From positions 1-64,000 of the forward strand of contig JASBNA010000114.1 in NCBI GenBank assembly GCA_038087015.1: 64,000 nt of DNA, read 5' to 3'. Within the stretch, counting starts at the first letter, position 1. Each line of letters opens with the position of its first letter. Both the position numbers and the translations under genes were made by a program. Source of the stretch: Cerrena zonata. Its lineage: Eukaryota; Basidiomycota; Agaricomycetes; Polyporales; Cerrenaceae. Below, one piece after another: positions 23,403 to 34,699 of this stretch. The notes under the pieces are model-generated. The model saw only the letters and a program-made list of their open reading frames with translations, searched no databases and had not been told where the DNA came from.

Positions 23403-23945
23403 ATGGAGAATATTGCTGAATCGTTGGTGAGTCAGTTGTGTTATCTGGATCATAATAGTACTGACTTATCTGAAGGAGACGTTGGTAGACAGAGGATTAA
23501 TGGAGGAGGACCATCTATCAACCGTGAGTTGTTCCTTCTTGCATGTCCATAGGGTTTGAATATGTTCTACTAGTCCACGACATTGGTGCATAGATCATCG
23601 CAAGAAGAACTAGTGGGAGGAGAGGTGTTGTTATTGGAAGAGATGCTGGTTGAGGACGCTGCCCATCAGGATGTGGTGCATGAGAGTGTCACAGCAGAGG
23701 CACTACGAGCAACAGAGGAATATGCGAACATGATCGCAAGGACGTTGAATACAGAGGTGACAATATTCAGCTCATTGATTTTATCACTCACCGACAACTG
23801 TTTTTTTTTGCAGCCTGTACTTGAGAATATCGAAAGACCACGCAGACGATTTGCATTCCGCATGCCGCCGCTCATGCAATCAATTCGTCATGGCTTCCAA
23901 ATGATGAAAGGAAAGCTTACCAGGATTCACCGAAGACGAGACTAA
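23403..23945 (+). CDS. Four-exon gene for a 128-residue unknown protein
   Basis: Not recognised, but the gene structure is clean: exons 23,403-23,426, 23,476-23,523, 23,574-23,756 and 23,814-23,945, each a multiple of three, so every intron is phase 0. Donors are GTGAGT, GTGAGT and GTGACA; the last acceptor has a T9 tract and GCAG. The protein begins MENIAESLETLVDRGLMEED, has an acidic, leucine-rich middle (GGEVLLLEEMLVED) likely to form helices, and ends in a strongly basic tail (RPRRRFAFRMPP and KLTRIHRRRD). There is no signal peptide or membrane segment. An acidic helix plus basic tail could suit nucleic-acid or protein binding, which is only a guess. Confidence 0.7.
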
Positions 23946-24580
23946 TCATTCATTGGTCTCCTTGCGTATGTTCAAAAATCCGTTGATTCTTCAAAGGTTG
24001 TGTCACAAATCTATATGTTCCGCCAACTTTCTTTCTCCCTCTGGACCTTTCTTGATTTCAAGCCCCACACTGAATGGAAAGTACATGTATACTATGAACA
24101 CGGAGAGAGAGAAAGAAACGTATATGTTTTGTCTATCTTATCAGTCTAATATAGGGTGGCTCCAAATGAAATCAGTAGATAAGAGTCATAGAAAAGCAAT
24201 ACAATCCAGGAAAGAAAAGAAAAGAAGGAAAGGAAAGGGATGTGGCGGGTGGGTCGAAAGAAATGATATTGTAAATACTAAAGTGAGATGTACGATAGAA
24301 AGCGCTCTCTGAAATCGAATGGGGAGCGTTAGTAAAGGGAACGACAATGTCGTTTGTTGGCAGTACATACCTGGAATCGGTTGGGGAGCGTTGCTCAAAC
24401 AGGCCACCGGTTCCAGGTATAAGTAGGCAGGAGGAAAGCTCCGGCCGCTGATGACTGAGAGGCTACAGCTCTCCCCCTATCGAGCATTCGCTAGGGCATT
24501 GCTAGCACTCGATAGGAGGTGTAGTCAGTATGAGCGATTATGGTGGGTGTGAGATGGAGGGCTCACGTGGGAAAGGCTAT
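23946..24580. other. Intergenic; no gene recognised
   Basis: Purine-rich AAAGAAAAGAAAAG stretch near 24,208-24,230. A short hairpin at 24,476-24,516 is listed separately. Confidence 0.4.
24476..24516. other. Hairpin with 9-base stem
   Basis: CCTATCGAG (24,476-24,484) pairs with CTCGATAGG (24,508-24,516), and the loop contains GCTAG words. It lies next to the outer edge of the gene-fragment mosaic and could be an element end or a chance hairpin. Confidence 0.4.
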
Positions 24581-24589
24581 GTCATGTCT

Positions 24590-26432
24590 TGTTGCAGAGC
24601 CTCCGAAATCGCCCCCTGTCAGTCAGACGGGCAATATTGTGTGTAAAAGGAAGGATAGACGTACGAGAGCTTCACCACCATACCAGAGGTGCAAGTCTGT
24701 CCTATCTCCGTCATTTCCAAGGGCTTCTCCAGATTGACTGTAGTGGAGATGGTTTAGTTTAATGCGAAATACGTCACGAGGTTGAAGAAGGAACATACGT
24801 ATTAACGAAGACAAGACAAGCATCCTTCTTCTTATCAGCGGTAGATGCAGCAGCAGCGTCGTTTGTCAGAGACGAGACGATCTTAGAGGCACCGACACGA
24901 TCCTTGAGAGCAGCAATGGGTGGAGCGACAAAGTCTTGGTTGTTTGAGCCAGAGCCAAATCTGCGACCTCAGCGTAAGATAATCATCCTAACCCAAGCGA
25001 AGTGTAATAATCTCACCGAATGTCGAAAGTACCAGTTGGGCATATGTTGATGTTACCACAATCCTGGCCAACATAATTGGCATCCTCACCAATAACAGCG
25101 AGGGATTTTATCGATCCTAGAGAAAGAGGAACACCCCTGGCATCCTTCTTGAATCGAGAATTCTTAAGGAGGACAGAAGAGGCAGCAGCAATCTCGCGAA
25201 CGGTGGCGGTGTGTGCAGCTGATCGCACAGTGTCGTTTCGGTGAGAGAGACTAGGGTATCTCTAAAACCAAGTCGAGTTCAGTAAGTCAAGACGACTAAG
25301 GTGATTGAAGGTTGAATGCTTACATGGTCTCCATAAGATAGTAAGGCGCCAAAACGCGTCTAACCATGTTGTTCAAGGTCTAGACTCGGTTCAGTTTCTG
25401 AATTACAATGATCGAAGAATAGAATCTTACTGCTTCGGTGACATCTCCGCCTCTCACTGCGGCAGTAAGGTTTGTACCGAACACCAGACCTCCCGGTATC
25501 TCCATATCGAGACCAGCATTGGCATGGGTCGAGGTATTGGCATATATCGCAAACCAATCCGAAACGACAAAACCTGCACAACGAATGAGTAAACGTGGCG
25601 AAAAAAGAACACAAACGTACCTTTGAAACCATTCTTCCTCAACAATCCATTGTCACCGAGAAGAGCCGAATTTGCACAGGCGTCGGTTCCATTGACGTCA
25701 TTATAGCTGGACATAATGGAGGCCACATTCGCCTGAGAAGTGGAAACAATCATCAATAATTACAATATCCTCATGAGTCGAAGTTCATACCTCGATGGCT
25801 TTGAGGAAGGGATAGAAGTAAATCTCGTGCATGGCCTTGTCGTTTACATGCGCGTTGGAGTTCATTCTACATCGCTCAAGTTAGAGATAGCTTTTATTCG
25901 AAGATGTAGAAATATGTACCTTAAATGCTCTTGGTTGTTAAGAATGAAGTGTTTCGCGCATGCCATTGTACCAGTGCTTTGGATACCAACGATCGTCTCG
26001 TACGCTCCTTCACCGGCTAAATAGGGCTCAGGTCCCTAATTATATGACGTTAACAAAGTTCTTTAATGTCGATATAAACCTCACAAACCTTTCCCATGCA
26101 CGTCCGGCCTTGGGATTCCTCATGATATCCATGGCTGGACCGAGGATCATACTGATAAGACATAGATACGTCTGGAAGATTATACATCGATATATATGGA
26201 CGTACTTAGTGCCCTTGTCGTGGGTCTCTTTTCCGAGGATGACACTTCGGGCCTGCAAGAGTCTACGGCTGAAAGTACTGGCCACATTGATAGCAGCAGG
26301 CAGACCAGTCGTTCCCTTCTCAGGTATACGAAGGCCAGCAGGTCCATCATCAAGGCAATACGAAGGAATGTTCAAAGCGCCCACAGGGGAAGTATAACCT
26401 GCGCAAAGTAGAGGGAGAGATAGGTAAGCCAA
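24590..26432 (-). pseudogene. GH3 beta-glucosidase fragment
   Basis: Glycoside hydrolase family 3 enzymes release glucose from beta-glucosides, usually outside the cell. Minus-strand exons in order: GALNIPSYCLDDGPAGLRIP (26,395), NVASTFSRRLLQARSVILGKE, LGPAMDIMRNPKAGRAWE (26,140), ECTGTMACAKHF-type segment (25,980), ASIMSSYNDVNGTDACANSA (25,730), then KG/FVVSDWFAIYA across an intron at 25,565-25,615. The Asp of SDW is the usual nucleophile. Later come EIAAASSVLLKNSRF (25,180), SLAVIGEDANY and GDRTDLHLWYGGEAL (24,690). The N-terminal 80 or so residues with any signal peptide, and everything after the last motif, are missing. Introns remain, so the copy is DNA-derived. It abuts a DUF2415 fragment. 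Confidence 0.8.
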
Positions 26433-26469
26433 AAGAAAGTTCCTAGCAGTGAATTCGACTTATTCCTCC

Positions 26470-27078
26470 GTCTCGAAAGTATGAGCATCCACAACATGCA
26501 TCATCAATATGTGCTTTTGAAGAAAATAATTAGCTCGGACGTAAATTGATTTCGCAACAACAACAAATAACTCACTTCGGTGAAGGTCATGATCTCCTGA
26601 CCCGACCCTCTAGGGCTAAACTTGATGCTCCTCATGCCCAACCCCGGGGCAGACCCATTATTCCTAGTCCAATCCCACGACACAAACACCCACTCGCTCG
26701 CAAATCCATTCCCACTGCTCAAACCCTCACTTGACCGGGACTTATCCGTCTGTATGATTTTCAGAGGTTTGGTACCCCCCACATCCCACACTACGACAAC
26801 ACCTTCTTGTGAGGCAACAGCAAATTTGGAACCATTGGCGGAAAACGCTGTTGAGAAAGAGGCAGGGACTGCCGAAGATGAATATGGGTGGTTGTATGAA
26901 CTCGCCATGGGCGCATTGACTAGGGCGAAAGAGAGAACTTGTTGACGAGGGTAAATGATAGTCGGGCTCCTCCCGAGATACGATGAAGGTAAACATCCAG
27001 AGAGTCGCCTACGGATAGAAGAGTGCGGCCGTCCGGAGAGATTGGAGCTGTACGAGAGATTAATTATGATCCACACAG
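26470..27078 (-). pseudogene. DUF2415 / WD40-like protein fragment
   Basis: An exon starting APISPDGRTLLSVGDSLDVY (27,050) changes frame near 26,945 into FSTAFSANGSKFAVASQEG, VVVVWDVGGTKPLKIIQ, FASEWVFVSWDWTRNNGS and SIKFSPRGSGQEIMTFTE, followed after an intron by HVVDAHTFETEE and a stop. These are WD40-like blades of the DUF2415 family as I remember it. Function of the family is poorly known. Both ends and most blades are missing and there is a frameshift, so it is a relic. Its 5' end joins the transporter relic and its 3' end the GH3 relic within about 100 bases each. Confidence 0.65.
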
Positions 27079-27114
27079 ACCGCAAGAGGAAGATGAGAAG
27101 GTACTCACAGTGAA

Positions 27115-28539
27115 CATCGTCAAGAAAAAGTTCGTGCCGGAGACGATGAGGCCAACAGCAGTAGGTTTGTCGAAACCGATACGCTATAGTACATAAGGGT
27201 ATTGAAACCAGATAGTTGTTGCCGGGCTTGAAGACCGCAGCAAATAACTATCACAAAACTTAACAGCGGAACGGATAGGAAAAATAGGAATGCTTACGGA
27301 GGGCACGTCGGTTGACGGAGTTCACGAGAATCACTTTGATTCGTTGGAAAAAGAGTAGTCGAATCGGCGATTTCGACACTTTGCTTGACTGCAGCATTGA
27401 GTACGCGAATTTTGAGGTCAACTTGTTCACCGTTAGCATGGGCGTATATTCTACCCATGACTCGGCGAGCTTCCTCGATCTTACCCCTCTTGATCAAAAG
27501 ACGAACTGTGCAAGGCGACAATGAGCGGCAATATCAAAAAAAAAAGAAGATTTACGGGACTCTGGCAGGAAGAACGGCGAGACCAATTGTACGGCGGCTG
27601 GGACAGCACCCAAGCCAACCACCCACCTCTACCCTCCGCTCATACCCTCAAACGCTGCATCGATTCCACCATACGCAATGACTTGACCACCTGTGATAGC
27701 GACCACATTCACCACCACCATCCCTCGTCGGTGAGAGTTCCTGAATATAAAATGGGGCAACACATGCAGCAATTCCGACACCGATACCAATGAGGAACCT
27801 TCCAGCGATCATCGACCATACTGCATGGCAAACAGCTTGACCAATGGCACCGCCGATGAAGTAAGGCACCGAGAGTTGTCACCGAAATTATTCGTTTAGT
27901 TCCTGTGTATAGGAAATCAGTTAGCTTGACATGTCATTTGTCAATATTAGGATTAGACTCTGCGATGAGCTGGGCAGACGTTGGGATTCCTCCTTGAGAT
28001 GAAATTGGGAGTACGAACGGCGTTACAGCTGATAACTGCGTCAACATTGACAGCATTGTTTGTGGCGGGATGAGGGAAAGACGATGAAAATATGTCTTTA
28101 TTCCCTGATCATGTGATATCCACCTATAAGTGTCGTCAAAACACTCGGCGTTGATAGGCTACGAATAGCTTAATTTTGATTTTTGGAATGTGTTGTTCCA
28201 AAACAGGATTCGAGGAGAACAACAGAATAGAAACTAACCTTCTGACCTGAGGAGTTCGCCAGGGCCGAGATCTCCTCCAGTAGTAAAAAGTGCTCCAGAT
28301 ATGACACCGGTATCATAACCTACACGGTTGTGAGTGGGTGGGACTGTTAGAGAGGTTGCCGTGGTTGGAAGATGATGTTACGACATACCGAATAGAATAC
28401 CAGAAATACTGGTAGCGAAGACTAACAGCCGCACAAACCATGTTGTTCCTTCCTCGCCTTCTGCGACGACCCCAAGTTCGGTAATCTTTCCAGAAGCGGG
28501 AACCTCTTCCTTCTCCTCATAGCTCCTGGGGGCTTGCAT
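27115..28539 (-). pseudogene. Myo-inositol/sugar transporter (MFS) relic
   Basis: The start is preserved: ATG at 28,539, a hydrophilic N-terminus, then LLVFATSISGILFG and, across an intron, YDTGVISGALFTTGGDLGPG. This is the typical first transmembrane segment of ITR-type major facilitator transporters. Further down are SVTTLGALL, GGAIGQAVCHAVWSMIAGRF, LIGIGVGIAACVAPFYIQEL, VVVNVVAITGGQVIAYG, KRGKIEEARRVMGRIYAHA and FDKPTAVGLIVSGTNFF. Lesions: a deletion after SVTTLGALL (27,860), a frameshift after ELSPTR (27,725), a TAG in place of the expected Trp (about 27,625), and a missing C-terminal half. It would not make a working transporter. Confidence 0.82.
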
Positions 28540-28879
28540 TGAGTGAGTAATCGGCCAAAATGCTAGCGCTACAGATCAAAACATACGTGCGCTTCTCGTC
28601 GCTCTTTGAATCATCTAAAAGTCGACTCATCGTCGGGAATATTAAGAAGAAGTTGAAAGGATGGGGCAGAAGCACAACCAGGGAGGTGACCCAAGATATA
28701 GGATTGGAGAGTGTTCAGGTGAGAGGTCACAAGATCGGGGCTCTAAACATTTTATATCATCTCATGAGCTCCTGGTAAAGATGTCGGAAAAGGAAGGTGA
28801 ATGGGTGGCCGTAGTTGACAACCTGAGACCGAATTGATATCTGCGTGTATTCTAGGACCTTCGAATATGATTTCAGGTC

Positions 28880-29520
28880 TCGAACTCGTTCCCAACTTCG
28901 CGGAGAAAGGGACGTTTTCGGTCGACAGTGGAGTAGACTGTAAGACGACAGTCTTATGGCAAGGAGGTCGTCCGAGTTTTGGAGAGGACGAGCGTCGACT
29001 TTGAGTTTGTTATAGAGAAGCGGAATAAACGTAAATAACAATGTATAATAGAATAACTGGAGAGCATACCGACAGAAGAATTCGTTGAAGGTCTTGTATC
29101 CGTTGATATCGGGTTCTTCGAGATCACCTAGTTGAATAAAGTAAGTCTCGACAAAGGATAGGATAGATTTGACCGACTCCGCTGAGGAGTGTGTCTTGCC
29201 TTGCTACAAGCAGGCCAGATCCATGAGGAATTCTGTCCAATGCGGCCATGCTTAAAGTCGACACTTACTCGGATTGAATTATCTTTGAGCACAGACTTGA
29301 CAGATTGGTTGTGGACCAATTTGATCTGGGTGCGGTCCGTCAATATGCATGTCTTGGGATAGGCAGTTCCAACACGTAGAACGTACCTTGGGTATAGCGG
29401 GATGCTTTCAAAGAATTTCCCTCCTGTTCCCTTGACCATAACAAAATTACCAACGTGGTAATCGATTTCTGTATCAAGTGGTTGTGCAGCAGGCGATGCA
29501 TTGACGTATGGATATTCTGC
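28880..29520 (-). pseudogene. Phosphatidylserine decarboxylase fragment
   Basis: These enzymes make phosphatidylethanolamine from phosphatidylserine. Minus-strand exons read FVMVKGTGGKFFESIPLYPR (29,390-29,450), KLVHNQSVKSVLKDNSIR (29,270-29,325), then after an intron GKTHSSAESVKSIL, FIQLGDLEEPDINGYKTFNE (29,070-29,130), FFCR, and after another intron KLKVDARPLQNSDD (28,970). The block ending YKTFNEFF-RKLK-ARP is characteristic. The second intron seems to have lost its AG acceptor, and the frame breaks after DARPLQNSDD. The catalytic C-terminal part with the self-cleavage site is absent. A truncated, intron-bearing relic. Confidence 0.72.
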
Positions 29521-29749
29521 TGCACATCATCGTGTTTGGTAGAATGGTTGACAAAGGTATTCAGCGCTCCGAGAGTGAGGTGAAGATCTTGGACATCGGG
29601 TAATAAGTCGGATGAATGATCTCGACGGGTTTGATCTGAACGTTTGATAAGTGGATGGAAGCCATATCGTTTCACAATTCGAGCAATTACACTTTGGGAT
29701 AACGGTTCGCGGCGAGCATAAGATAAAAGACAAAGGAACGTTGGATGCT
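29521..29749 (-). other. Unassigned coding-like piece between captured fragments
   Basis: A minus frame contains ARIVKRYGFHPLIKRS and LLPDVQDLHLTLGALNTFV. It looks protein-like and may be a further captured fragment or the upstream part of the decarboxylase. I cannot assign it. Confidence 0.3.
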
Positions 29750-30060
29750 AGCCTGTAATCGTCAGTCCAAGCACGGAAATCGCGATATTGAACGTTGCCA
29801 TCTACCATATGACACAGTCGAGTTGAACGTATAAACTGACATTACCGTCAATACCGTTGCAGAACGCGCTGACCTGTAAACCGTAGGAAGTAAACAGCTA
29901 CTCCTATGTACCTTGAATATCCGATACCTACCTGAACGGGGAAGATGAACGATAGATTTCTCGGGAATAATATTAGCGATGCTGCAGCGACAGCCGAAAG
30001 ATCGAAGACTTCTCCACGAATAAAAACGGAGACATTGTTAGGTTGGTAGGTTGGTCTTGG
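29750..30060 (-). pseudogene. Chitin synthase fragment (cytochrome b5-like region)
   Basis: Exons read NNVSVFIRGEVFDLSAVAAA then LSFIFPVQ, VSAFCNGIDG after an intron, and NVQYRDFRAWTDDYR after another. This is the lumenal cytochrome b5-like segment (FPVQVSALCNG and YHDFRAFT) of division-2 chitin synthases, which build the cell wall at the plasma membrane. Only about 90 residues of a protein normally over 1,000 long are present, with two introns. The frame runs on into unrelated sequence at 29,750. Confidence 0.7.
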
Positions 30061-30988
30061 AAATTGTGGGTAGCGAGTTCGCTATGTGGGCACTGGGACA
30101 AATGAGGGTCCAGACGCTTGTGAAGTTTTCTCCACAAGAGTGAGACTTCAAACCCATAGTACTATGTTCAGATCGATGCAAATATCGTCAATCACCCTTT
30201 TGATGAAGACAACATGACGATACCAAACTAACCTGATGAAATGACAGTGGGTCCATCAAACCCCACCACAGCCTGCACGTTAATCCGGAACTTGAAGTCT
30301 CGTCGACGAACCTTGTTATATCGGCATAATCTGCAGAGCAATTTCTCGTCAAACTACGTTCACCATAAGATAAGAGAACACTCCGTGGATCTTACTTTTT
30401 TTACGAGCCCCATTGAATCCAAGGCTGGAGCCATTCAAGGTCGTTACGCACGCTACAATGTGTTCATAGTTATGGACTCTCGGAGGGCGGAGCTGTTCAC
30501 GGGTGGGCCGAGGATTGTCGACAGATTACTTCATCTCTCGTCTCTCACCTCTCTCTGAGCCACTGTGTTCGAATCGACCTTCTCAATAGCTTCTGAACAC
30601 ATTGGTGACCATAATCAAAAAAGGAAGAAGCAGCCGTACCTGATGTCATTTGTCGATATAATCCCCCAAACGGATCTGGACACAATCGCGAGCGTGTTCA
30701 TGTCTGAGCGTCCTGTTTCAAAAATAGAAGACATGGTCAGTTGTGAGCAAAAATGGTATTGTTTCCGGATCCGTACCAAATGCCATGGTGGAAGGTCTTA
30801 TGAACCCTATTTACTCGCTTTCATGTCCATCGCATGAGCCTGCCACGCAGTCTTGCAAAACAATTTGTACAGCAGAAATAATACCCCACACTTTTTCACT
30901 TGTATCAGAGTTCATATGCTTCTTACAAAGTTGTAATGGTACTCATGATGTTAACTTGGGTATCGACTTAAGGACCACTGACCCCCTC
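30061..30988. other. No gene assigned
   Basis: A minus frame near 30,240-30,330 (RRRDFKFRINVQAVVGFDGP) looks coding-like and may be another captured fragment, but I do not recognise it. The plus frames at 30,241-31,009 do not resemble known proteins. Confidence 0.3.
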
Positions 30989-31093
30989 GAACGGGTGATG
31001 GGCAAGTGAGAACAGGGAAAGAAAGAATTGAAGACGCCGGGCAGTCAATATACCAAGTTGCTGGCTGATCTGTGCGTGCGAACTTCTTTCCAA
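30989..31093 (+). repeat. Solo arm of the hairpin MITE
   Basis: Matches the left arm of the inverted-repeat element at 45,581-45,989: shared CGAACGGG, GGGCAAGTGAGAA, GAAGACGCCGGGCAGTC and TTGCTGGCTGATCTGTGCG, with scattered substitutions and a small gap. Only one arm is present, so this is a fragment. Confidence 0.8.
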
Positions 31094-31260
31094 TCTGGTC
31101 CGGTCGATATACAAACATACGCAACTTACCGAAAGGAGACCAACTTCAGACAGGGTGAGTACGAATAGTGCATAATGAGATATTGTGACTGTAACCCATA
31201 CATTAGTTAAAGATACATTTTATAGTAGCGTAACACAGCAAAACAATGAGTCGATAGCAT

Positions 31261-32830
31261 TCAGAGTACAAAAAATGAGTAGCTAGGAATCATCAAGAAT
31301 GAGAGTATGTCCAATTTAGTTACGGAATTCACAAGAAGGGAGTGTTCGTAAGGGCAAATCAACATTACCTGGTAAAGCGCGTGAAATAAATTTAAGGCGA
31401 CCATAGATGGGAATACATACCATTGCTGAACAGGCCCAATGTTAGGCAGTCCATAGTAAGAGTAATCATTGTCACGTTTAAAGAATGCTGAAGAGTGAGG
31501 GAGACTAGTCACCATGGCCATTATCCCGGGAGCTTCGGCTTGTACCTCGGCAGCAGCTTGCTGAGCGGCCTGAGCTTTCTTGGCTGCGAGTTGCGCCTGT
31601 ATAGCTCGAGTCTGCTCCATCATTTCAGCAAGTCGCTCCTGGTAGATATGAGTGACGTCCGAGCGGTGAAGGCGGAATTGAGAGCGCACCTCCAGAACAT
31701 GTATTTCTGGTGAGCTACCAGGCGCTGGCTTCATTGATGATGGCTGTGACATGGTCAACACGGAGGATTCTTGAGAAGAATAGAGATCCAGTGTATGGAG
31801 AATGGGGATGTCCTCGGGTGAATCATATCTAGACTGTTTCATAGACATTGGACTGGTCTCATCAAGTAATGAACTGGAATGCTGCTTTGGTGACCGCAGG
31901 GTATTAGAATCATGCGTAAGAGAACCGTTCTGTAGTCGGTACGGCTCAATAGACTTGATGGGTTGGGGTTGATTAGTAGAGGAAATAATGTTCTCAGCTT
32001 GCAGTAGTTCTGAGGCAATCACGGATCAATGTAACAACGCAAGATAGACATACAGGGCACAGTACGATACCTTTCGAACGATAGTAAAATATAAATGTGG
32101 TGAAAGGAGCGTTAGGTTGATCGGTTCTAGAGACTGTAGCGTAGTCAACGGATGAAGTAATTTCTGTCTGACCGAGTCTAATAAGAAAATGGTGAGATAA
32201 TACATGGGACTGGAAGACAAAATGGACGTACAAAACTTGATGAGTGCCAGCCTCCTTCGGCCATTCATGTATAGGACCAATATTGTCGTAGTGCATTTCT
32301 CCCTCCCACCGCTGTTCTTTGTGGACCACAACTCGTATTAGGTGGATTTGGATAGAGCCTAGATGACTCGGAAGATACTCAGGCTCGCCGGGATTAGCGA
32401 TGTCCGCATCATCTATGCGGATAACTTAAGGGACGCTCCAGGAGTGGAAGTGAAGTGCTTACCAGTCAAAACAACCTTGGAAAAGACAAATGGACGCATA
32501 ACATTGTGTGTAACTTGAGCGCCACTGGCCCAGTTGCGGCCCATAGACTTGACAACTATCCGAGCAAGAAGACGACCGTCGATATATATTCTGGCTTCAA
32601 TATCCTGTTCCAGGGATAGGTTTGTAACATCGACAGTAAAACGCTAGCGGGGGCGAATTGCATCAATTGACATCCGACTATGAAAGAGGCGTAACGAATG
32701 CCATGCTGCTCACCTTTCCGACTTCACTTGGGACGATACAGCTGCGAAACTTGGATGCCACTACTTGACAATACTCGGGGATGGGTAAACCGTCACTGCG
32801 AATGTCAACCCAGTAGTCGTCGTACTTCAT
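31261..32830 (-). CDS. DUF7918-like basidiomycete protein
   Basis: Start at 32,830: MKYDDYWVDIRSDGLPIPEY, then KFRSCIVPSEVGK, a GTGAGC donor and a CGCTAG acceptor leading to RFTVDVTNLSLEQDIEARIY. Later exons give IDGRLLARIVVKSMGRNWAS, DADIANPGEPEYLPSHLGSI, GPIHEWPKEAGTHQV, FTTFIFYYRSKG and LLQAENII. This order (CIVPSE-GK core, DG strand, KEAGTH strand, TFIFYYR then LLQ) matches what I remember of DUF7918, a family of unknown function expanded in mushrooms. A Ser/Gln-rich tail and an Ala/Gln-rich helix (AQLAAKKAQAAQQAAAEVQA) follow. The end is uncertain: a GTATGT at about 31,420 may be a final donor. No lesion seen. Confidence 0.7.
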
Positions 32831-33137
32831 CCTTCATCGAAAGGTAAGGATGAAGAGAAAATACTAGTCTCCTTCACAGACCTCAAGAAAGGAAGACAAT
32901 CGTTCCAGAAAATACTTCCGCGGCTCATTTTGATGCACGCGGAGACGCTCGCCTACAACTTGAGCCGCGTCATAATTGTGGGGGTGGGCGAAGCCCACCT
33001 CCGGCGCGTCGTGTTTGGCTTTGTTTGTTCCCACTTGTTTTCAAAAGAAAGTCGGCGGTGCACGAAACTCATACCTTCTAGGAATAATGGGAAAACTTTG
33101 GCAGAGAGTGTTGTTTAGTTGTGTGTAGTGCAACTTC

Positions 33138-33229
33138 CTATGGAAGGATTTAATAAAATTCAACCTTATGACTGTGACAGCACCTGTAAGTAGGCTTATA
33201 AGTGAGAACAAAAACAAATCCTTCCATAG
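33138..33229. repeat. Inverted repeat inside the element
   Basis: CTATGGAAGGATTT (33,138-33,151) and its perfect reverse complement (33,216-33,229), 64 bases apart. Could be the two ends of a smaller nested element. Confidence 0.7.
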
Positions 33230-34360
33230 AAATTTAGATGGTGAGTATAGATGATTATTGTTCCTCTAGTTTATCGTAATAATGTGTCTGAAGAGAGTAA
33301 GGTGCACCGCAAGTATAGCCTTGAGATGAGTGACAAATGGTGTCACAAATGTGTAATGAGCCCGTTATAGGCATGTGACAGGGGGATTCAATCTTCTATC
33401 TATCTATTATACAAAAGAGAGTGGTCTCCGAGATCCCCGAGACAAAGAGGCCCTCTGATTGGCTGATACTTATTACCTCTCCCACGCTCGACCTAACCCT
33501 ATGTACGTACGTTCCTGTGTTCCGAGCCTGCTTACTACCACATCGTCCTCTGCTTTCTTGACTCAACGATGTCCTTTATATATCTCTTGAATCCTGAACA
33601 TGAACTTGGACCAATCAATCCGACTCTCTGGGATCTTGACCTTTTTACAGTTGTGATATTGTTGTAACCCACGGCGCCATTAACTGCCCGCCTAATTGGG
33701 CTTTTCGTGGTTGACCACCGAAGGGTGCAGTACAGTGTATCCCTACAAGAGGCAAGAATACCCTATTCTCTCTATGTCATCCCAAGTTCCAATAATGGTC
33801 ATATCTGTCTTTAGATATCACCAATACCTCCTTGCTGAAGCTGCTGCCAATGTTCCGTCTCGCTGAGAAGAGGAATTGTACCCCGGGAGTCATGTTTGAG
33901 GCAGACGTTTAGCTTTCCTCATGCGAAAGAGTACAAATATGGGGGTCGATGACCTCTATTACTCAAACAGTCCCTCCGCCGATTTCAAAGCCTTCTACAA
34001 CATTTGTTATTGATGCTTGATTGATGCTTGAGACAACAGCCTAGAATGGACTCTGAGCTACCAGCCCGCAACAAACATCTATGAGAAAACTTGGAGGTGA
34101 GGTAATATAACTGCTTCTCTTTTACCTGTCTGTTACTTGGGGTTGGCTCATGTCTTCCATGTGGACGCCTCCATATCCTCTGCACCCTGTCTCGAAGATA
34201 TTCCTCTACCTGTTTCTCACTTCAGTCCACTCTCAGCTTGATCAGCTTACATTCATGTTCATATTTTGATTGTATATACATAATATATATATCTTAAATC
34301 ACAATAATGAGAACCACTGACATTGGGTAAAACACCAGATACCTCACCCTAAGCGACAGA

Positions 34361-34383
34361 GCTGCCGGTCCCAAACCGGCAGC
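34361..34383. other. Perfect hairpin, 9-base stem and 5-base loop
   Basis: GCTGCCGGT-CCCAA-ACCGGCAGC. GC-rich and compact in AT-rich surroundings, inside the TA-flanked element. Similar hairpins occur near Helitron 3' ends, but no CTRR end follows closely. Confidence 0.6.
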
Positions 34384-34699
34384 GGAGGAGCGTCTTCAGA
34401 TGGGAGTACTATGCGCGGTAATTTCAACTGTGTTTCATTTTGAATTCAAACATTTTACCTTATCATCTCTACGTCCCCTGTAAATTAAGATCGCAAATGC
34501 TAGTGAGTGATACTAAGCTCGCTAATCTATATGAGTTCAATGTTTGCAGCGGACAAGTACAATCATATGTAACTAATTACGCAGTTATCGTGCAGCCGCA
34601 CGGGTTCCTGCTAGTTGGAAGATAACAGAAATATGGTGGCTTTGTGCTTATTAAGCACGACGCACTGGAGGCGGGCTTCGCCCACCCCCACAATTAATG

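Larger units (their letters stand above)
32975..34694. mobile_element. Non-autonomous DNA element with terminal inverted repeats and TA duplication
   Basis: The left end ATTGTGGGGGTGGGCGAAGC (32,975) and the right end, its reverse complement (to 34,694), match over about 40 bases with only four differences (CCTCCGGCGCGTCGTGTTT against CCTCCAGTGCGTCGTGCTT). Each end is flanked by TA, as expected for Tc1/mariner-like insertion. The 1.72 kb inside has no transposase frame, so it must be moved by enzymes from elsewhere. The interior contains nested hairpins and an unrelated-looking block starting TCTATCTATCTATTATACAA near 33,396. Confidence 0.75.

Noticed and set aside
24440..24520. Possible C/D snoRNA (GCTGATGACTGA)
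   Set aside because: C-like and D-like boxes are only a few bases apart and no guide region or terminal stem fits.
33396..33480. Possible Helitron 5' end (TCTATCTATCTATTATAC...)
   Set aside because: It resembles fungal Helitron starts only loosely, and no matching 3' end with hairpin and CTRR could be fixed nearby.
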